Below are positions 60,801 through 64,000 of a stretch of 64,000 nt of DNA, in pieces. The stretch is taken from contig JAJLRJ010000014.1 in NCBI GenBank assembly GCA_024195265.1, positions 14,696,459 to 14,760,458 on the forward strand. Reading direction: 5' to 3'. Below the pieces are notes generated by a model that saw nothing but the letters and a program-made list of their open reading frames with translations, ran no database searches and was not told the DNA's origin. Source of the stretch: Dendrophyllia cribrosa. Its lineage: Eukaryota > Cnidaria > Anthozoa > Scleractinia > Dendrophylliidae. Position 1 is the first letter of the stretch. Every line of letters starts with the position of its first letter. Position numbers and translations under genes: made by a program.

Positions 60801-61272
60801 GTATACACCACAAATGTATACCGGCATTCTGCCGTTCTTGGAAAAGTGATTATAGCAGCCCACAGGAACCTATTGAAAACATTTGTTGCACTGAAGATAA
60901 CTGACTCAGAAGTAATTATTAGAAAAGCTTCCAAAAACTATTTGGGGAGTGAGTGTAAACATTGTAGCTTTAAAAAAGGAAAATAAATTCTCACCAGATT
61001 GTTAACTATTTACATTGTATATATCCAAGCTTTTTAGTCCTGTGGACGCCCACTTTTTCAAGGAATTCGTGAAAATTGCACCTAATCCTTTTAAACTACC
61101 GGTAATGAAGGGAAATATCTTCAGGATGCCCACTTTTCAATTTCTGGCTAAAAGCCTGTTAGGTATATTAAAAATTATTTTTACATGTCTGCATGCTGAA
61201 TTATTACTGACTGAGTATTATCACCTTTTTATCGTAAGTTACATTTCTTTGTTCTTCTAATTTTATTTACAG

Positions 61273-61384
61273 TCACTGCCACGCATAGTGGAGCAAACAA
61301 TGAGAAATCTTCAAGGACTCCATTTAGATGATCGGTCAAGCTCCTCACCTGTGCAAATCTCTGGCAAACAAACAGGCCTCAAAG
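61273..61384 (+). CDS. NBR1-like protein, exon 8
   Basis: After TTTTATTTACAG, 37 codons encode SLPRIVEQTMRNLQGLHLDD, then a serine-rich stretch and KQTGLK, ending at GGTAAAA in phase 1. Phase 0 at the start fits exon 7. The first half extends the predicted helix from exon 7. Confidence 0.78.
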
Positions 61385-61647
61385 GTAAAAATGCTCATTA
61401 TTCTCTCATTTATTTTTCTTGAATAAAAATTACACATGTACCTGTTTTCACTTGCATATGCTTTATTCTATTATTTAATTATTTTCTTAATGGCAGAATT
61501 GCATTCAGGTGTATTAAAATTTACATTTAAATGACTTGCTCTTTTTCTCTGTGTTTTGTGTAGTTAATTGTATTTTAATTAACAAAATCCTTTTCATCAA
61601 CTTTTAAGTAAAAATTAATGTTCTTTCTTTTGTGTTTTTGTTATCAG

Positions 61648-61714
61648 TTGTTCATAAAGGCATATTCTGTGCTGAATGCAATCAAGCTGTCACTGGAGTC
61701 AGATACAAATGCTG
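61648..61714 (+). CDS. NBR1-like protein, exon 9 (first half of ZZ zinc finger)
   Basis: After TTTTTGTTATCAG the exon encodes VVHKGIFCAECNQAVTGVRY then KC, ending in phase 2 at GTAAGG. H-x-G-I-x-C-x2-C followed by G-x-R-Y-K-C is the opening of a ZZ zinc finger: two ligands of the first zinc site, then the conserved RYKC. The remaining ligands (a CxDYDLC-type segment and two histidines) must be in a later exon. None was found up to 64000, so the gene is cut by the window edge. Confidence 0.85.
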
Positions 61715-61924
61715 GTAAGGACTATTCGATGTTGTGGGCGACCCTGTACAATGTAGCTGTCCAAACGATGTCTGTGATTGGCGAACGATACAAACGATAT
61801 ATCACTTGCACAATGCCCCTATCATATCCTTAATCCTTATCCCAGTAGGACAAATCTGTTGTTTTCTTAGCGAATCACAGACATCGTTTGGACAAGTGCT
61901 GGACTACCCAATGTTGTTAGTTAC

Positions 61925-62134
61925 CCCTTTAACCCTAATATCAAAATTTAAATTCTCATTTCTTGTCCCTATACATTTCCTTTTGAAGAAGTGGAGAGAA
62001 GAAATTGTTTATATTTCAAGAGAATTCATCTTGTGTGATCATGTCTTTAATTCTCAAGACCTTTTTGATTGATAAGACATTGATATTACGAGGAGAAATT
62101 TGATGCTGATCACTCTTGCGGCTTAAAGGGTTAA
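61925..62134. mobile_element. Intact TTAA MITE (same family as 54639-60457)
   Basis: Minus-strand orientation: ends CCCCTTTAACCCTAATATCA and CGGCTTAAAGGGTTAA. It carries TTGTCCCTATACATTTCC and TTTGATGCTGATCACTCTTG. It serves as the uninterrupted reference for the split copy. Confidence 0.7.
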
Positions 62135-62277
62135 AGTGACACTGTCACGCCAAAATTACAAAATTGTGTTTACTTGCATGTAATTTCCATGTTATATCGC
62201 TTGTTCAGTGCTCATAAAGCATGCTCCTGGCCACAATCATGAAAACACGACATTCAGCCAGGACACTGTCGCTTTAA
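62131..62277. mobile_element. TTAA MITE, 147 bp (GACACTGTC-type)
   Basis: Starts TTAAAGTGACACTGTCACGC and ends GGACACTGTCGCTTTAA. Its left TTAA is shared with the preceding MITE. Confidence 0.75.
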
Positions 62278-63024
62278 GATGAAGCATAAACATCTCATTT
62301 TTGAGAATGGAAAAAATCCCGGGGAAGGGGCCAAAAAACTATGTACAATACAATACAATACAAATTTTATTAACACTCTCCAAAGAGGCTTTTTGGTGTT
62401 AATTACTAAATTAACTGTAAATGTAATATTAATATTATGTAATATTATTTGCTGATTGTTAACCAACAAAGATTTGACTTTTTGTGATATTGAAAGCTTA
62501 TTAAGCAATAAAATCCCAAGTTGACAAAACAAGTCAGGCTGTTTTGCAGACTTACTGAAAATCTATGTTGTAGTTAAAAATTTTCAATAGGTAATTTTTT
62601 TCTAACTAGGTAATTTTTTTTAACTAGGTGATTTTTGTCTATCAACTGTCTGAAAAGGGATTTTCTTTATGGGGTGTGGTTAAAAAAATAGGGGCGTGGT
62701 TTTTTTGGGGGGGGTTCTAAAAACAAGAAGGAAAAAAAAATTTCTTCATCTGCCTCACTTTTCCTATCCCTCTCTACCAGCTACCCTCCCCTCCCTACTT
62801 CTCATATTACCCCCCTGATACCATACTTAGACTACTACCCTCTATCTACATATTCCCCCCCTGGAATATTTATAACGAAATTATGAAATAAAGAAATTTT
62901 TTACAGTGCTTACCTGGAGTTGAACCCGCAACCTTCGGATGTGTTGTCGTCTCTCTCTATACCACTACACTACACAGGAGAACGTTGACAGATTGCTTAA
63001 ACTTCTCTGTATTATTGCTTATAA
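62278..63024 (+). other. Gene-free stretch with a tRNA-like sequence
   Basis: On the minus strand 62914-62985 reads TAGTGTAGTGGTATAGAGAG ... AAGGTTGCGGGTTCAACTCC, good A and B boxes, but the acceptor ends do not pair, so a SINE head or tRNA pseudogene is more likely than a working tRNA. An ACAAT microsatellite lies at 62344-62362. Confidence 0.5.
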
Positions 63025-64000
63025 TTGGTCCCAGACTCCCCTCGGCCAAAACTTAATTTATGCAAAACTTGCACATGCGCATTGAAGGTAAGCAGCAGGA
63101 ACAAGCGTTCGAAAGCAATGGAAAGCCTGACGTTTTGTGTCGATGAAGCAACATTTTACGAAAAGTTGGATGCCATAAAACAGTCCAAAAACGGTAACAG
63201 CAAATTAACTGTCTTTGTAAATGATGAATTTTACGAAAATACTAAAAACTGGCTCAAAAATGGTAGTAGAAAACATGATGACTTTGGACTCGGCAAAATG
63301 GATGTATCGACGATTCAGCGAAAGCAATGGACAATTATGAATGATAACATATTGTCAAAAGACCGAAAGATTGTAGTACCAAGACAGGAACTTCACACCG
63401 TGTTATCCCAAGCTCATTCCTCAATTGCCCACAGAGGAAGGGACAAACTAGAAGACTTCGTGAAGAGGTCATACGCAGAAGTATCTCAACAAGTCATCAA
63501 TCTATTTGTCAGTCTCTGCCATTTACACCAACAAACAAAAAAGTGTGACAGATCACCTGAGAAGACCAATAACTAGCCCAATACAGGCAGATAATTTTCT
63601 AACACATGTACAAATGGATTTGATTGACTTCAGGAATTTTAGTTGCTCATGTGGAAAAAATCACAACTGGCTTCTACACGCGATTGATCATTACAGTAAG
63701 TTTTCATGGCTTTTCCCTCTATCACATAAAACCAGCGAAGAGGTATTAGAATCAACCACACAACTCTTCTGGCAGTTTGGCTTTCCAAAAACACTTCACA
63801 CAGACAACGGAAAAGAATTCAAAAATAAGAAAATGACAGAATTTTGCCAGAAGCATCAAATTCAGCAAGTGCATGGAGCTCCAAGAACTCCACAAACACA
63901 AGGACTAGTTGAAAAAAAACAACAAAACACTTAAAGAAAACTTGGCAAACATCTTAAAAGAAAAAAACGTCAGCAATAATACCTGGTGCAATTATGTGGG
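63025..64000 (+). pseudogene. Retroviral-type integrase relic of a Gypsy/Ginger-like element (runs off window)
   Basis: The first frame (to 63576, with a likely start at 63118, MESLTFCVDE) contains LSQAHSSIAHRGRDKL and LCHLHQQ, fitting an H-H-C-C integrase zinc-binding region with the last cysteine not evident. After a frame change near 63540-63570 the second frame carries the catalytic core: D in HVQMDLIDF, D in LHTDNGKEF and E in PQTQGLVEK, the D,D-35-E order. A further frame change occurs in the A run near 63912. It resembles integrases found in cnidarian KRBA2-like and Ginger/Gypsy elements. Inactive as sequenced, and lying in or beyond the last seen intron of the NBR1-like gene. Confidence 0.75.

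Noticed and set aside
62914..62985. tRNA gene on the minus strand
   Set aside because: A and B boxes are good but the two acceptor strands do not complement each other, and no clear anticodon arm forms.

Overview
This is animal nuclear DNA. Genes are split by GT-AG introns, single exons are separated by kilobases, and most of the window is AT-rich and full of short inverted-repeat transposons and minisatellites. The two recognisable host genes (an NR2E-type nuclear receptor and an NBR1-like PB1/ZZ protein) and the style of the repeats point to a cnidarian, most likely a stony coral. The species cannot be fixed from the sequence alone.

Layout. 0-24 kb holds no intact host gene. It is a transposon graveyard: TTAA-flanked MITEs, some carrying an internal tandem array of a 106-bp unit, fold-back elements, tRNA-like cores, a 63-bp minisatellite, and broken pieces of a non-LTR reverse transcriptase, a Harbinger-like transposase and an unidentified repeated protein. 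24.9-33.1 kb (minus strand) carries a nuclear receptor gene: a DNA-binding-domain exon, a hinge/ligand-binding exon and a last exon with the AF-2 helix, plus a possible 31-bp upstream exon. Its first exon was not found. 38.5-42.9 kb (plus) carries a two-exon gene for a 977-residue low-complexity protein that I do not recognise. It holds six copies of a basic-plus-helix motif of about 25 residues. 49.2-61.7 kb and beyond (plus) carries an NBR1-like gene: a PB1 domain split over small exons, a proline-rich linker, one copy of the same basic-plus-helix motif, a candidate Atg8-binding (LIR) motif and the first half of a ZZ zinc finger. Its remaining exons lie outside the window or were not seen.

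The 7.7-kb intron 7 of the NBR1-like gene preserves a readable insertion history. A small TTAA MITE was split by a roughly 1-kb TTAA element. That element and a 0.5-kb spacer were tandemly duplicated, and a 1.55-kb TA-flanked element then entered one spacer. The other spacer still shows the empty target. The window ends in a frameshifted retroviral-type integrase relic.

The most unusual observation is that the orphan repeat protein and its downstream neighbour, a probable selective-autophagy receptor, share an apparently undescribed helical motif. This suggests partial duplication of one from the other, or a functional pair.
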